Positions 38,199 through 48,485 of a DNA stretch of 64,000 bases are shown here, piece by piece. The notes beneath the pieces were generated by a model. The model ran no database searches and was not told the DNA's origin. It saw only the letters and a list, made by a program, of their open reading frames with translations. This DNA is from Paramicrosporidium saccamoebae (lineage: Eukaryota > Rozellomycota), in assembly GCA_002794465.1 (NCBI GenBank), contig MTSL01000105.1, positions 1-64,000 on the forward strand, written 5' to 3'. How positions within the stretch are numbered: the first letter of the stretch is position 1; every line of letters starts with the position of its first letter. A program made the translations under genes and the position numbers.

Positions 38199-38246
38199 TT
38201 AAATTTCGTATATCCTGCAATATCACATGTTATTATTTATCACAGG

Positions 38247-38958
38247 CTATTTGATTTTCAAAAGCCCCTTGATCTGTTGTACATAGCTAGCAGTAAAGCC
38301 CGCAGACTTGCGGACGATGCCGCTAAAAGTAGAGTCAAACTCGGTGATGACAGAGTATCCCACAAGCGCCAGGCAACTTAATCTTGCAACAGCACGAGCA
38401 TACAGTTCCACAAGCTCAGCATTTACAACCCGGGCCAAGACAAATGCAATTAAGCTGATAAGATAGACACCGACGAGCTCAAACCGAACGACAAAGGGAG
38501 TCTTGGTGACTGTTGCCAGGAACAAGGAAGTCACAAGCATGACGAGCCTAGCACATCAAACTAAAACTTTACCAGAGTACAAGTGGACAGTGTCAGTGAA
38601 GAGAGTCTCAATTCGCATGTGGTATTGGCTCTTTGCCGCAGTTGCGTTCTATAATGGTCAGGTACATGAGCCGGTCTACATTTGCTTTGCACGTTTTAAA
38701 GAGCCCAACGATTGATGGCACCACGTAGAACACAACAAGGAAGCTGATGCCAACCAAGACATAGACAAGCTGAGTCTCGCCAGCACCTACAATCTAGCAA
38801 GATTCAATGTTTGCACCAGTAGCCTTGGCAATATAGGGCGCAATGTAGTGCGATGCTATGCCTACTTGCAATATTAGCGACAAGGTGAGGAAAGCGAATA
38901 TTTCAGTGGCAGACGCCACCGCAATTGCTCCCACAATGGCCATTCCGTTAAGCGCCAT
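38247..38958 (-). CDS. Four-TM membrane protein, family not recognised
   Basis: Four exons (38817-38958, 38680-38786, 38581-38648, 38247-38547) with introns of 30, 31 and 33 nt; 205 residues. All junctions keep frame, and the hydrophobic segments run through them: AIVGAIAVASATEIFAFLTL, VYVLVGISFLVVFYVVPSIV, HLLVMLVTSLFLATV and VGVYLISLIAFVLARVV. Between TM2 and TM3 is a polar loop (KSQYHMRIETLFTDTVH). The C-terminus is basic (GLLKIK). The layout recalls small four-helix proteins such as MAPEG enzymes, but I see no diagnostic motif. Confidence 0.7.
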
Positions 38959-39203
38959 TATGATTTAAACTTAATTTGACTCTGTGAGGGAGTATATAGC
39001 GTAACATGCCAGGGATAGAGAGTTTGTTAGTGTGTGTGGTGTGAGAGAGTATAACATAACGTACCAGGAATAAATGGCCTGGTAAGGAAGACATCTTTCT
39101 TAAAGGCACTTTTATAAACTGTCATTCTCAACACCGGATTGCGGGGTGGCTTTTGGAATAAAGACCTCCAATCATAGTGTCGTGCAGTGAGATAATACTG
39201 TAA

Positions 39204-39361
39204 AGTAGAGGCAGAGGATTGATTAGTTGGGTATTTGTGTGCTAGAGTGGATCGCTNNNNNNNNNNATATTTGAGGACAGCAAGATGTTTATCTATACTA
39301 TTCTAGGATTAGCAGTGAACAACCCCCCTTCCCGTCTGTGGTATTATCCCCATTACGCGGC
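39204..39361 (-). repeat. Dispersed repeat A, copy 4 (inverted, contains assembly gap)
   Basis: Inverted copy of repeat A with more substitutions than copies 1-3. The ten Ns at 39257-39266 stand where other copies read TTGCTGGGT, so the gap is about the right length to be filled by repeat sequence. Confidence 0.85.
39257..39266. other. Assembly gap (10 N)
   Basis: A run of ten N inside repeat A copy 4. The scaffold join therefore rests on a repeat or on read pairs across it. See the finding on differing gene character to its left and right. Confidence 0.95.
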
Positions 39362-39384
39362 AATACCGCGGACTTTGCTAGCAT

Positions 39385-42270
39385 TTATTGTGGAATCCTC
39401 CACTGAATCCTATTCCCAGTTTTATACAAATTTTTGAGCGCCTTTTGAAGACTCGGGTCTCCTTCGGAAGCAAGTTTCTGATAGTGATCATACAGCTTGA
39501 CAGCCTAAAGTGTAAATTTGAGCCAATGTTTACGGATCGGGCATCAATAATACTATCATGCTCGCCAGTCTGAATAAACTCTCCCAGGAAATGCCATGTC
39601 AAGAATTTCAACGACAGAAATCTAAAAGTACGATACTCAACCAACGGGAGCACCTATTGCCTTGAATATGGAACAACTCGACAGTGTCAATTATCTGGAC
39701 TTTTGGAATGCTAATATTAAAGACGCGGAAGTCATTGTCAAGGCCGTGGCCAATGAATGTACACTTTGCATCAATCAGTGACTGCAGACGCATCATTAGA
39801 TTCTAGAAACAATGATGGTACCATTACAGGTTGTACCTTCCGACAGTTCAGCTTGTGCTTTGATATGCCTGGAAGCAAGTCTTCGGATCTGATTCCCGAA
39901 ATTGCTGTGCAGTAATCTTCAATAATCTCGCCAGAAGTGATGGTGACAAATTCGTCAATCACCATAGCATCACTTTTTGCTTCGAGAAGTGATAAGCGAG
40001 CAAGTCGGGCCTTTTTCGGTTTTACAATCTGCTGGGATCCATCACTTGAAAACTCTATTTGGGCCTTTTCATAAAAAACATATTCTGCATCCACTCCAAT
40101 AAGTTTTTGTCCATATTGAATCAAGGCTGGTGGCAGATTAATTGACTCATATGAAAACCCAGAGCTCTGTTCGTACAGCAGCGCAATCGCCTTTTGTTTT
40201 TCGGCTTTTTTCCCGTCCCCGGTACAAAGCTCATTGTTGCAGGTGATCCATACGTCTTCTTGTTTAATAATTGCTTTCAGGTTAATGTTCCCAGGTCCGT
40301 GTGATTCAAGAAGCATTCCCTTGAGAAGCAAAGGCAACAGGCCCTTTTTGGACCCAATCTCTTTTTCAATAACATGGTGGGATCTATAGGCAGCCGGATC
40401 AATAATAAATATTACACTCTGAAGTTCTGGCGTCCCCTCGGTCACAAAATCGCGATATCCATGGCATCGATCACACCAGATCCTCTGCTTACTCGCAGTT
40501 TCCAGCGAGTTGGCCAACGATTTTGCAAAATTGCTTTGAACTTTGCTGATTAAAATGATAGGCTCAGTGACGTAATCTGATTTGCTGAATCCACAATCGC
40601 GGCAAGCAATTTTGAAGCAAAGGGAGGGAAAAAGTCTATAAAGTGCTCTTAATGTTTCGGCGAGCAATGCAAAAGCAGGCATATCATGCTCCACTGGCGG
40701 CAGAATTGGACTTGCTGCTTTCAAAAAATGCTGAATGTGAATTGAGTTCTCTGAAGAAACATTTAGCGACTCTACAAGTCATTGAAATATGGTTAGGCGT
40801 ACGAAACAGCAGGCCTAACTCGCAGATCACGCAAGACTCAATTTCACATCCTCCACTACAATGACTGATGGTGGCTTTATAGAGCGAACAGCTCTGGCGA
40901 AGGACTCTTATAATTTGATTCCAATATGGGTGCGAGACGTCACCATCGAGGCTGGTAAGACCTACAATCAACACCAAGTCTAATCATACCCAGTGATCCT
41001 TGTAATGAGGCAGTTGCCATTCCAGCCGAAGCAACCAAATGGACTGTATTAGGGATAACCCCACGATCATTCCGAACAAAGCCTAGTCCTCCGACTCTTT
41101 GGGCGAGGGAATAGAGCCTATTATCAAACACCGGTTTGGTGCGTCCCCAATATTTGTCACTCCCCACGTTGTCGGAAAACTTGAGGGCTTCCTCTCGCCT
41201 ATTTTCCACCTTTACGGAACCGGCACTGGGATAACTCAGAGGAATGGACATGTTATTGATGGATGGTGCCGCGTCTCCTTTCTGTAATATTTGCACAGAG
41301 CCCGACATTGAGCCCGTGGCAATCAAATTGTCGCTCTGTGAGATATCAAAGCAAATAGCCTCGTCATTTGGTGTCAACTAAATGTGCCATTACGATGAAC
41401 CTTTGCCGTACATGTATGGCCTCTTTAGAGGGAGGAATAGTATTAACACTTGCAGCGACGATCTGGTATCTCAACGGAGATAGGGCATACACTGTGTGAT
41501 CCTCGTTGCCAAACTTTACAGATGAGGCTCCCAAGGGAACTGGGATGGGAATGACCATTTTCATAGTTCTCATGTCATAAATCCTCAGGGTATTCTCCGC
41601 CAGCTTAACGCCCTGTCTCATCGTGAATCCACTGGTCACTAGGAGCTGATCGTGTACAGCGACAGACCCCACGCCAAATGGATGCGAATCGATGGTTGTA
41701 ACGGTTGAACTGGTACGAGGGTCAATAATAGAAATCTGGCCACACTCATGGCCAACATAGATCTGCTCAGCAGCTGCAAGGGAAATAGCGGGTGACTCAA
41801 TGTGGATCTACAAAATCTTTAGCATTCAGCTGATAGGTCTACGGTGGAAATGAGCTCGTCACTCCGTAAACTGTAGTAGTATACACAATCCATTGAGCCT
41901 ACAAAAACACTTGAACGAGCTCTGTTTGGAACCGCCATTGACAATAACCCTTCGCCCGACCAGCTGGACCGAGAAAGTCCGCCAGACTTGTGAAAGCTCA
42001 GCTTCTCTGAGGAGAGGGAGAGGACTCCGTCAACGTGACCAAGCAATGACTGAATTGGACCACTGTGTGCTCGAAAGTACGAGTACACGTGTCTCCGTTC
42101 AAAATCGTAGTGAACAATGTCCCCCTTATGAGGTTAGCATGCACACACGGCAGTACCAAAGTGTTGGCAAAGTAAATGGATTCATGGGATGGACTGAACG
42201 ATACTCCACATATTGGGGCGAGTCTATGAATGCTCGGGTGGCCGGTAGCATCCACTGGAACCCAGTGCAT
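39385..42270 (-). CDS. PAN2: PAN2 poly(A)-nuclease catalytic subunit
   Basis: Nine exons (42157-42270, 41843-42124, 41412-41807, 40990-41377, 40803-40961, 39837-40771, 39654-39802, 39534-39621, 39385-39504) with eight introns of 28-35 nt; 876 residues, all phases consistent. An N-terminal WD40 propeller starts MHWVPVDATGHPSIHRLAPI. Next is a catalytically dead ubiquitin-hydrolase domain (CVICELGLLF). The DEDDh exonuclease domain follows with IGVDAEYVFY, CTFIGHGLDNDFRVFNI and GEHDSIIDA, so all catalytic acidic residues and the His are present. It ends YKTGNRIQWRIPQ. With PAN3 it trims mRNA poly(A) tails in the cytoplasm. Shorter than yeast Pan2. Confidence 0.93.
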
Positions 42271-42348
42271 TTTAACAAAGTTTGTACAGGATAATATATA
42301 TAGCGTACTTGTGTACAGCGAGTAATCTGTTTATAAAGTCCCGCTACA

Positions 42349-43208
42349 TTATCCGTCCAAAAGCATGTTACTGGCCCTTTCAATATTTCCACCCGATCGT
42401 TTGAGCGCCTCGGCAGCATCTTCACGAGCAAATCCCAAGCTCATCAATTGGGCCAAGGATTCGTCAGAAATAGAATTGGTTGGTTTTCTTAAAATCTTGG
42501 TACCCACATCGACTAATTCTGGCGTCTGTTTCCGTATTACCCTTGGTGGACAAATAATCCCTCGCAGCTTAAGGTACAAGAAAAACGACATTAGGCTGGC
42601 AATTGATCCTATTGAGATCGCGTAGCGTTGGCTCGTGGGCGAACACATAAATAACTAAAACGTAAGCTGCGGGTCCACAGCGTGATACAAAATATAAAAC
42701 CAATGAATGGATAAACCGATCACTGATTTGAAGTGGCCCGAGCTCAACTAAAATGTCCGGCTTCATCACAGCAAAGTCGAGCAGATGGAGCGTATTTAAA
42801 ATTAGCAATCTACAATATCAGAACTATCACACGCAGCATTTACATTGCCACCCTTCTAATAGGGAAAAATCTGCTCCATACGATCGTTGTCAAAAGTGGC
42901 GCCAGTAGGGTTACCTACAGTTGAGGTCAAGGCAAGCGCATACAGCAGTTGATATGAATCCCAATTGTCTTTCCACCCTTCGCAGCCGGATTGTGACAAT
43001 TGAGGCCAGGATAAGTTGTGCTGAAGTATCGACAAGAAAGCAGCCAAGTGCCTTGCGAATAATCCAAGGCATTTGATGGCCAGTGTTAGCATTATTATCG
43101 ACCCACATAATGCAATTAGCTGCTGTAGAGGCCGCCATAATAGCCAAAGTAACTGGAGTACCGCCTAATAATTCAAAGAACCCCCAAGACTCGCCTAGTA
43201 CCAGACAT
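42349..43208 (-). CDS. UBAC2/Dsc2-like rhomboid pseudoprotease with UBA domain
   Basis: Five exons (43202-43208, 42944-43164, 42844-42914, 42689-42809, 42349-42654) with introns of 37, 29, 34 and 34 nt; 241 residues. The first exon is only ATG TCT G. SAQLILASIVTIRLRRVERQ matches the rhomboid-like L1/TM2 region of UBAC2, and DILVELGPLQISDRFIHSLV matches its later helices (ILGPLSITNK in human). The C-terminal UBA domain reads SDESLAQLMSLGFAREDAAE then ALKRSGGNIERASNMLLDG. No catalytic Ser/His is seen. UBAC2/Dsc2 recruits ubiquitinated clients at the ER or Golgi. Its ATG is 36 bp from that of ATG11 on the other strand. Confidence 0.72.
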
Positions 43209-43244
43209 TTCGTGCCAATTGTGATTGGCCAGGCTCGGAGAAGC

Positions 43245-45731
43245 ATGAAAACAGCTCGGAGAATTGGGGTAACATGGACTGGAGAGACGATAGAGCTCCC
43301 TGAAGCAAAGAGCTTCAATGAGCAAATTCGGCTGTTTGCCGCTGTGCGAGAAAAACCGACAGAGATGGATAGTTTAATATTCATGACCCCGACCGGGTTG
43401 GAAGTCAATGAGGAGAGCTATTTGAATTTGCAGGCTACCAGCGATATTTTCTATGTCTACGATGTTACCCAAATTGCAGATGATGGCCCGATCCCAGATA
43501 TTTTTGGCTCGGTTCCAGAAATATCTTCAATCGTTATAGCCGAACTCCCATCTGGAGCATCCGCCAACCTCAACATGGATGATCAAATTAGCATATTAGA
43601 ATCCCGCCTTCTTGTTATCATTGGTAACTTGAAAGTACACTTATAAATGAGTCTAACCATAGAATCTCCAAGAAGCTCAAGAAATGCTAAAGGAAAAGGC
43701 CATCGAAATGATCAAGGCACACCAAGTATTAGAGTCTGGCGTGTTGGCAGCTCTTTTAAATGCCGAAAGGTATCATGAAAAGGCAATCAAAGACTCGTTG
43801 GCCGTAGTTGAAGCTTCAAGGAAAACGGTCTCGAAAATTAATTCATTGTTGAGCCGCTGTCCCTTGGATTTTGCACTGATGAAAAGGATCCCATTGCATC
43901 ATTCATTAGCAAAAGGGGAGCAGGGACTATCTTTGTTAGACCTAAAGGGGATGGAATGGCAAGAAGAGTTTACCAAATGTACTCAAAACCGAGGTTTCCT
44001 TTACTAAACGCTAAATAATACTAGATGAGCTCGTCCAAGTCACCAATCTTGTGGATTCTAAGATCGAAACATTACTTTCACGGAAACCAGTTCGCTATGA
44101 AAAATCGGGCCACGATAGACCGAGTCTTGAGAACCTGGACAGATCCTTGCGAGAAATTCGGGTCGCTCTTAACAGTACAGTCCAGGCCGCTGCTGATTCA
44201 TAATAGAACTTAATCTGCTCCTTTCGTCTGAAGATAACGAAGCGACATCTTCGGAAAATCTCGTACTTGTTCAAAAATCGGGTCGGCTATTAAATCTTGC
44301 CGAGACTTGTGGCCAGTTTAATGATGGGTTCTTTAGAGGTAAGAGACTATAGCCAGTTGATTCTCAACAATAGGTCAAATGAAAGAAATGCACATATTCC
44401 AGGAAGTTCTCAAGGGACTATCTGGCCTTTGCGTATTCTCGTCATCGTTATTTTTAAGCACTTAGATTTCGAATCTCCAGTGTTCCCGCCAACTGTTCAA
44501 GGATATTTCAATCGACCAGTCTTTTTTGGTTGAACTTGCTACCACCCACAATTCATTGATCTCCATGATCGAGAATATTGATGCATCAATGGGGATACTT
44601 GACTCTATCCACGCATTCCCTATCGCCTACGTTGCTTTTTTATGCGAACTGGCTAGGAGGACGATTTTTATTAGAGTATCCAAGTTGTTGGACTGTTCTG
44701 AATTCTAGAACTTGAAAAATTCGTTCGTCAGTGTGGAGGATATGCTAGAAAAAGCCATTGCTGCTGAATTTGATAAAAGGAAACGCTTTGATGCTGAAAT
44801 TGGGAATATTGTGAATCTTCAAGCGTTCCGACCCGACGCAACTGACTTGGAACTTACTGGGAACGCAGTCTTGTTTGTTTCCGAAGACACCCAGGTTTCC
44901 CCCGAAGAGATTGACGGTAGGCACGTGATGATTTCTAAAAATTGTTTAGAACTTGAACGAGAAATTAGAGCCAGTGAAAGTCAATTGGCAGCTACTGATC
45001 CTCTTAGAATTCAATTGAAAAAGTTCTTAGAGACGATCATCCAAATGAGTCAAAGAATCATGACAGAGAATACCAATCATTTCAAAACAGACTCCTCCTC
45101 AAGTACCCTAAGACGCCGATTCTCTGAGGAGAGGCTTCGAAAGGATGATAATCCAGAGCTAATTAAGGCGTATGAGGGCAGGATTAAGAACTTGGAGAGA
45201 TTACTACATGAAAACTATGTCGCTGCACACAATACCAGCACTGAATCAACCGAGTTCAGAATTCCATATGAGGCTGAAAACTTGACAAGGAGCAACTCAA
45301 CAAGCCAAGCGGAAGCAAAAGAGTGGAAACAAGCCGTCGACCAGATTTATTGCAAGATTGGGTTGGGAACAACCCCACCAAGTATAGCAGAGGCTGCTCG
45401 TTTGATAATCTCTGGCTACAGTGAAAAGTCCGCTCTGGTCGAAAAATTGCAGCAACGGATCGCCTTTGGCTGCTTTGAGGTCGAAAATATAGTCTTGCTC
45501 CTACCAACTGTCAGGAAGAGTATTTGGTCACTGTTCAATGTTGACTATCCAAACTACTATGTCCATCCTGACTCCCTGAAAATAATGCTAGACGACCGAG
45601 AAAAGCATAGCTGGTTTTTGGCCCGTATTCAAAAGATAGAGCCAAAAAAAAGCCTTGGAAAAGCATTGGATCCTTATAGGCTTCCAAAGGACTTTGAATA
45701 TCACGAAGTGGTTGCGAGCAAGCTATTCTAA
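43245..45731 (+). CDS. ATG11: Autophagy scaffold ATG11/FIP200-type
   Basis: Seven exons (43245-43634, 43663-43993, 44025-44174, 44207-44338, 44374-44432, 44466-44675, 44709-45731) with introns of 28, 31, 32, 35, 33 and 33 nt; 764 residues. The N-terminus is a ubiquitin-like domain with LIFMTPTGLEVNEESYLNLQ and IFYVYDVTQIADDGPIP. Long coiled coils follow. The C-terminal ATG11 domain has NIVLLLPTVRKSIWSLFNVD and SWFLARIQKIEPKKSLGKA ending LPKDFEYHEVVASKLF, the Claw fold that binds cargo receptors. It scaffolds the Atg1 kinase complex in selective autophagy. About 35% shorter than yeast Atg11. Confidence 0.85.
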
Positions 45732-45763
45732 AAATATGCCAAGAATTCATGTAAAGGGATGTT

Positions 45764-46615
45764 TTATTCATGGACCCGTTTCCTTTCTGGTATTACAGCG
45801 CTTATCGCTTCGGCCCATGAGCCGCATTCTCGCTGCTTACACATCAACTCGTAAACGTGAACAATTGTGAGGACTTGACTAGATTTCAACTTGATGTGAT
45901 CTCCAAGGGGAAGCTTGGCGGTTTCGATGCCCAGTTCGTTCGCCCGAATGGCAGCTGCATTCTTGTGTCGATTTCGATCAATCAGTCCACCGATAACATA
46001 CGTACAGGCTGGATCGATTTCTGAAAGAACCTTGTCTGCATCAGGGCTTAAATAAACAATTGTTTGCCCATTTTTGTACTCTTCCAGTGACTTGCTTGAA
46101 AATTCAATATCCCATTTTGTATATTCAGGGAACGCCGTTTCCATCCTACGCTCTAGATCTCCCCCAAGACCCGCTACAACAAGCCGATACGGTTTCGTAG
46201 TTCGTCGATTCAAAGCGTAGCAGCGGCAAATCTGTGAAGAGAGACTAACAATTTCCTATCCGTCGTGATTATTTAAAATTCAAAACGCTACCTTTTGGTT
46301 CATCAGTCCTTCAAATGAAAGATCAATTAGTATTTGCCCAAGCTTTGGTTCTTGTTCTGTAGGGGTTTTCCGGGCTCCTGGTTTAGGATCTTCCAAAGGT
46401 TCTAGGCGTCTCTGTGCCTTCCTTGCTCTCTTCTTTTCTCGAGTTTTAGCCTTCCATTCTGCACGTGTTTCGGCAAATTTTTGTTGCTTCAAGAGTCGTT
46501 TTTGGGCATTCTTCGACAAGACAGTTGTCTCAGATGCAGTCTCAGTAGACTCTTCCAGGTTAGCCATATCTCCCGAGCAAGTGCTGCCAGGGATTAACGA
46601 GCGAGCGTCCACCAT
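45764..46615 (-). CDS. TRM10: tRNA (guanine-9-N1)-methyltransferase TRM10
   Basis: Exons 46292-46615 and 45764-46255 with a 36-nt intron; 271 residues. After a basic coiled N-terminus (KAKTREKKRARKAQRRLEPL) the junction gives FEGLMNQKEIVSLSSQICRC then YALNRRTTKPYRL, aligning with Trm10. The SPOUT knot is present with VYLSPDADKVL, YVIGGLIDRNRHKNAAAIRA and ETAKLPLGDHIKLKSSQVLT. The Asp in IGGLIDRN is the proposed general base. It methylates G9 of tRNAs with SAM. An internal start at MANLEES is possible. Its ATG lies only 18 bp from that of SUMO on the opposite strand. Confidence 0.93.
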
Positions 46616-46633
46616 CGTTTATACGCTTAGACG
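46616..46633. promoter_or_regulatory. 18-bp divergent spacer between TRM10 and SUMO start codons
   Basis: The two ATGs face away from each other with only 18 bp between them. Core promoter elements for each gene must lie inside the other gene's 5' coding region, or translation must start further in. A TTTATAC sits in the spacer. Confidence 0.6.
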
Positions 46634-46983
46634 ATGGCCGATCAAAGCGAAGACAAAAAGTCAGACCACATTGATGTCCGCGTTGTTTCTGGCGTAATTC
46701 ATGACCAAAATTCTCATCGGCATAGGACAAGGGCGAAGTTTACTTTAAAATTCGAAAGACAACTCCTTTGAAGAAGCTGATGGAAGCTTACTGCAACAAG
46801 CAGGGAATTGCCATCGGCAGCACTCGGTTCATGTTTGATGAGAAGCGACTAAATGCTGCTCAGACTGCCGAACAGGTAAATACTGGCTACATCCTGGCTA
46901 ACTGTGCGATTTAGGCCGGTTTGGAAAACGACGATGTTATTGAAGCTTATCATGAGCAGGTTGGAGGGTTTGATTTGATCTAG
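46634..46983 (+). CDS. SMT3: SUMO (Smt3) ubiquitin-like modifier
   Basis: Three exons (46634-46693, 46726-46875, 46915-46983) with 32- and 39-nt introns; 92 residues. HIDVRVVSGDKGEVYFKIRK, TPLKKLMEAYCNKQGIAIGS and TRFMFDEKRLN are the SUMO beta-grasp. The C-terminus reads YHEQVGGFDLI, so the mature Gly-Gly end is followed by a four-residue tail that a SUMO protease must remove. It has no consensus SUMO acceptor site in its short N-terminus. It conjugates to lysines of nuclear proteins. All three exons are shorter than 51 codons. Confidence 0.95.
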
Positions 46984-47153
46984 CCAGCATTGTGTATGTA
47001 CAAGCTCCACGCAATGCATTTACTTAATAGGACCCAAAAATAAAATGTTAACTAAAGTCAAGGTCAGGGCCTCTTTCTGGCACGTTATTTACTAACGTTG
47101 GGGTTGGAAGTAAGACCCCCTTTCTGCTCCATTTGATACTAACTCGGGCAAAG

Positions 47154-47415
47154 ATGAATGGTCAAACAGGCTACAGCGGCTTCCATGCATGGCTGGGTAG
47201 AACATTGCGAATCACTCTCACCGACTCGCGAGTATTTCAGGGACAGTTTGTCGCCATCGATAACAAGTCTAACGTCTTGCTGAGATATAGCGAAGCTTTA
47301 GAGGGTTTGCAGCATCGTTGTATTTTTACTCACTATAGTTACTGGCCACAAGTTTTTTGGAACCGTCAACATTCCCCGTCAATTCCTGAAAAAAATCGAG
47401 CTGCGTGTAGCCTAA
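47154..47415 (+). CDS. NAA38: NatC auxiliary subunit NAA38 (LSMD1, Sm-like)
   Basis: Exons 47154-47304 and 47339-47415 with a 34-nt intron; 75 residues. GFHAWLGRTLRITLTDSRVF then QGQFVAIDNKSNVLLRYSEA is the Sm1 motif of LSMD1-type proteins. After the intron TGHKFFGTVNIPRQFLKKIE is the Sm2 strand pair. Naa38 is the small auxiliary subunit of the N-terminal acetyltransferase NatC. Another small Lsm protein is possible, but the Trp in HAWL and the short tail favour NAA38. It converges with CLYBL, leaving 18 bp between stop codons. Confidence 0.8.
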
Positions 47416-47433
47416 AACTCCTCACTAGGTCCT

Positions 47434-48446
47434 CTATCTGTCCGCTCTCTCGGCCATCGTTACTATCTGCCTTGCTTGCAGTACAACTACGGCGTTTGAG
47501 TTGTAATAAATTGTTACCTGGAAGATCTATGACGATTCCCTCAAATTCAAACGCTCCCTTGCCATGCAAGCAATGCTCGTCGTAGGCCCTAATAATAAGC
47601 CTCGCTTTCTGGATCGCTTCCTCGGTTGGAGAAAAGGTCTTGTTCACCAGGTCAATTTGGCCCGGATGAATGACTTGTTTTCCTGTAAAACCAAAGAGGT
47701 GCCCCTCATTCGCTTCCAATTCCAGAGTTTTCATATTCCTGAAATCAATGCAAACCATATCAATCGCATCCATCCCAAATGCTTTGGCTAGAAGGTTAGA
47801 TAGCAAGCACTAAGGAACCATGCGTGACAATCTTGGATCGTGCATATAAGATTTCGCTTCTTGTCTCCGTTCGTATTATCCCAGCAGAAGCGCAGTAATC
47901 CTCACACCCAAACTATCAAATCACTCTCACCATAGCTGCTATACCAAAAGTCCAACAGTGCGCTGACTTGTTTTGCAAATACTTTTCAAGTTAACCAAGG
48001 ACGTCGGGCTCTCGATACATAAAAGTGCCTTGGTGTCAGTCCCCTCCAACGTCTTTTCTGCCTTCAGTACATCTTCCGGAGTATCAATCTTGGGAAACAC
48101 AATAGAGCCAAATTGGCTTAAAACATCTTGAAGGGACGCGACATCCTTTTCAAAAAGACCTACAAATTCCAAGAGCCAAATTGCAGGATGGACCTGATTG
48201 TAGACTATTCACTCGCAAAGAAATCTCACGACCATCAGTCTTTTTGTGAGCCTGCATGAAATCGCGGATTGTTGTTCGTGCCATCTCTTTAAAGGATAAT
48301 GGAACTCCGTCCTCTAGATCCAAAACTACACAATCTGCGCTAGAGGATAGGGATTTTAGTATTTTCCGTGAGTCATGGCCGGGAACTGTAGTCGTAAAGT
48401 CTTATCAAGGTCAAGTACCATTCAATAAAGTTCTCCTCAGAACCAT
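47434..48446 (-). CDS. CLYBL: CitE-like citramalyl-CoA lyase, CLYBL type (mitochondrial)
   Basis: Six exons (48419-48446, 48194-48385, 47945-48159, 47819-47912, 47518-47787, 47434-47486) with introns of 33, 34, 32, 31 and 31 nt; 283 residues. MVLRRTLLNVPGHDSRKILK leads into DCVVLDLEDGVP (metal site Glu-Asp), SLRVNSLQSGLFEKDVASLQ, LLFGCEDYCASAG, AKAFGMDAIDMVCIDFRN and the catalytic-loop GFTGKQVIHPGQI. In mammals CLYBL cleaves citramalyl-CoA and protects vitamin B12 metabolism. It looks bacterial in origin, but five introns matching those of neighbours show it is a resident nuclear gene. The first exon is 28 nt. Confidence 0.92.
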
Positions 48447-48485
48447 TACTTCGGCCTTTTGAAATATAAAAGAACATTTAATGTC

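Noticed and set aside
47434-48446. CLYBL as bacterial contamination or a recent bacterial transfer
   Set aside because: Five introns of the local type and tight packing with NAA38 and UBP6 show a resident nuclear gene; mitochondrial CLYBL is widespread in eukaryotes.
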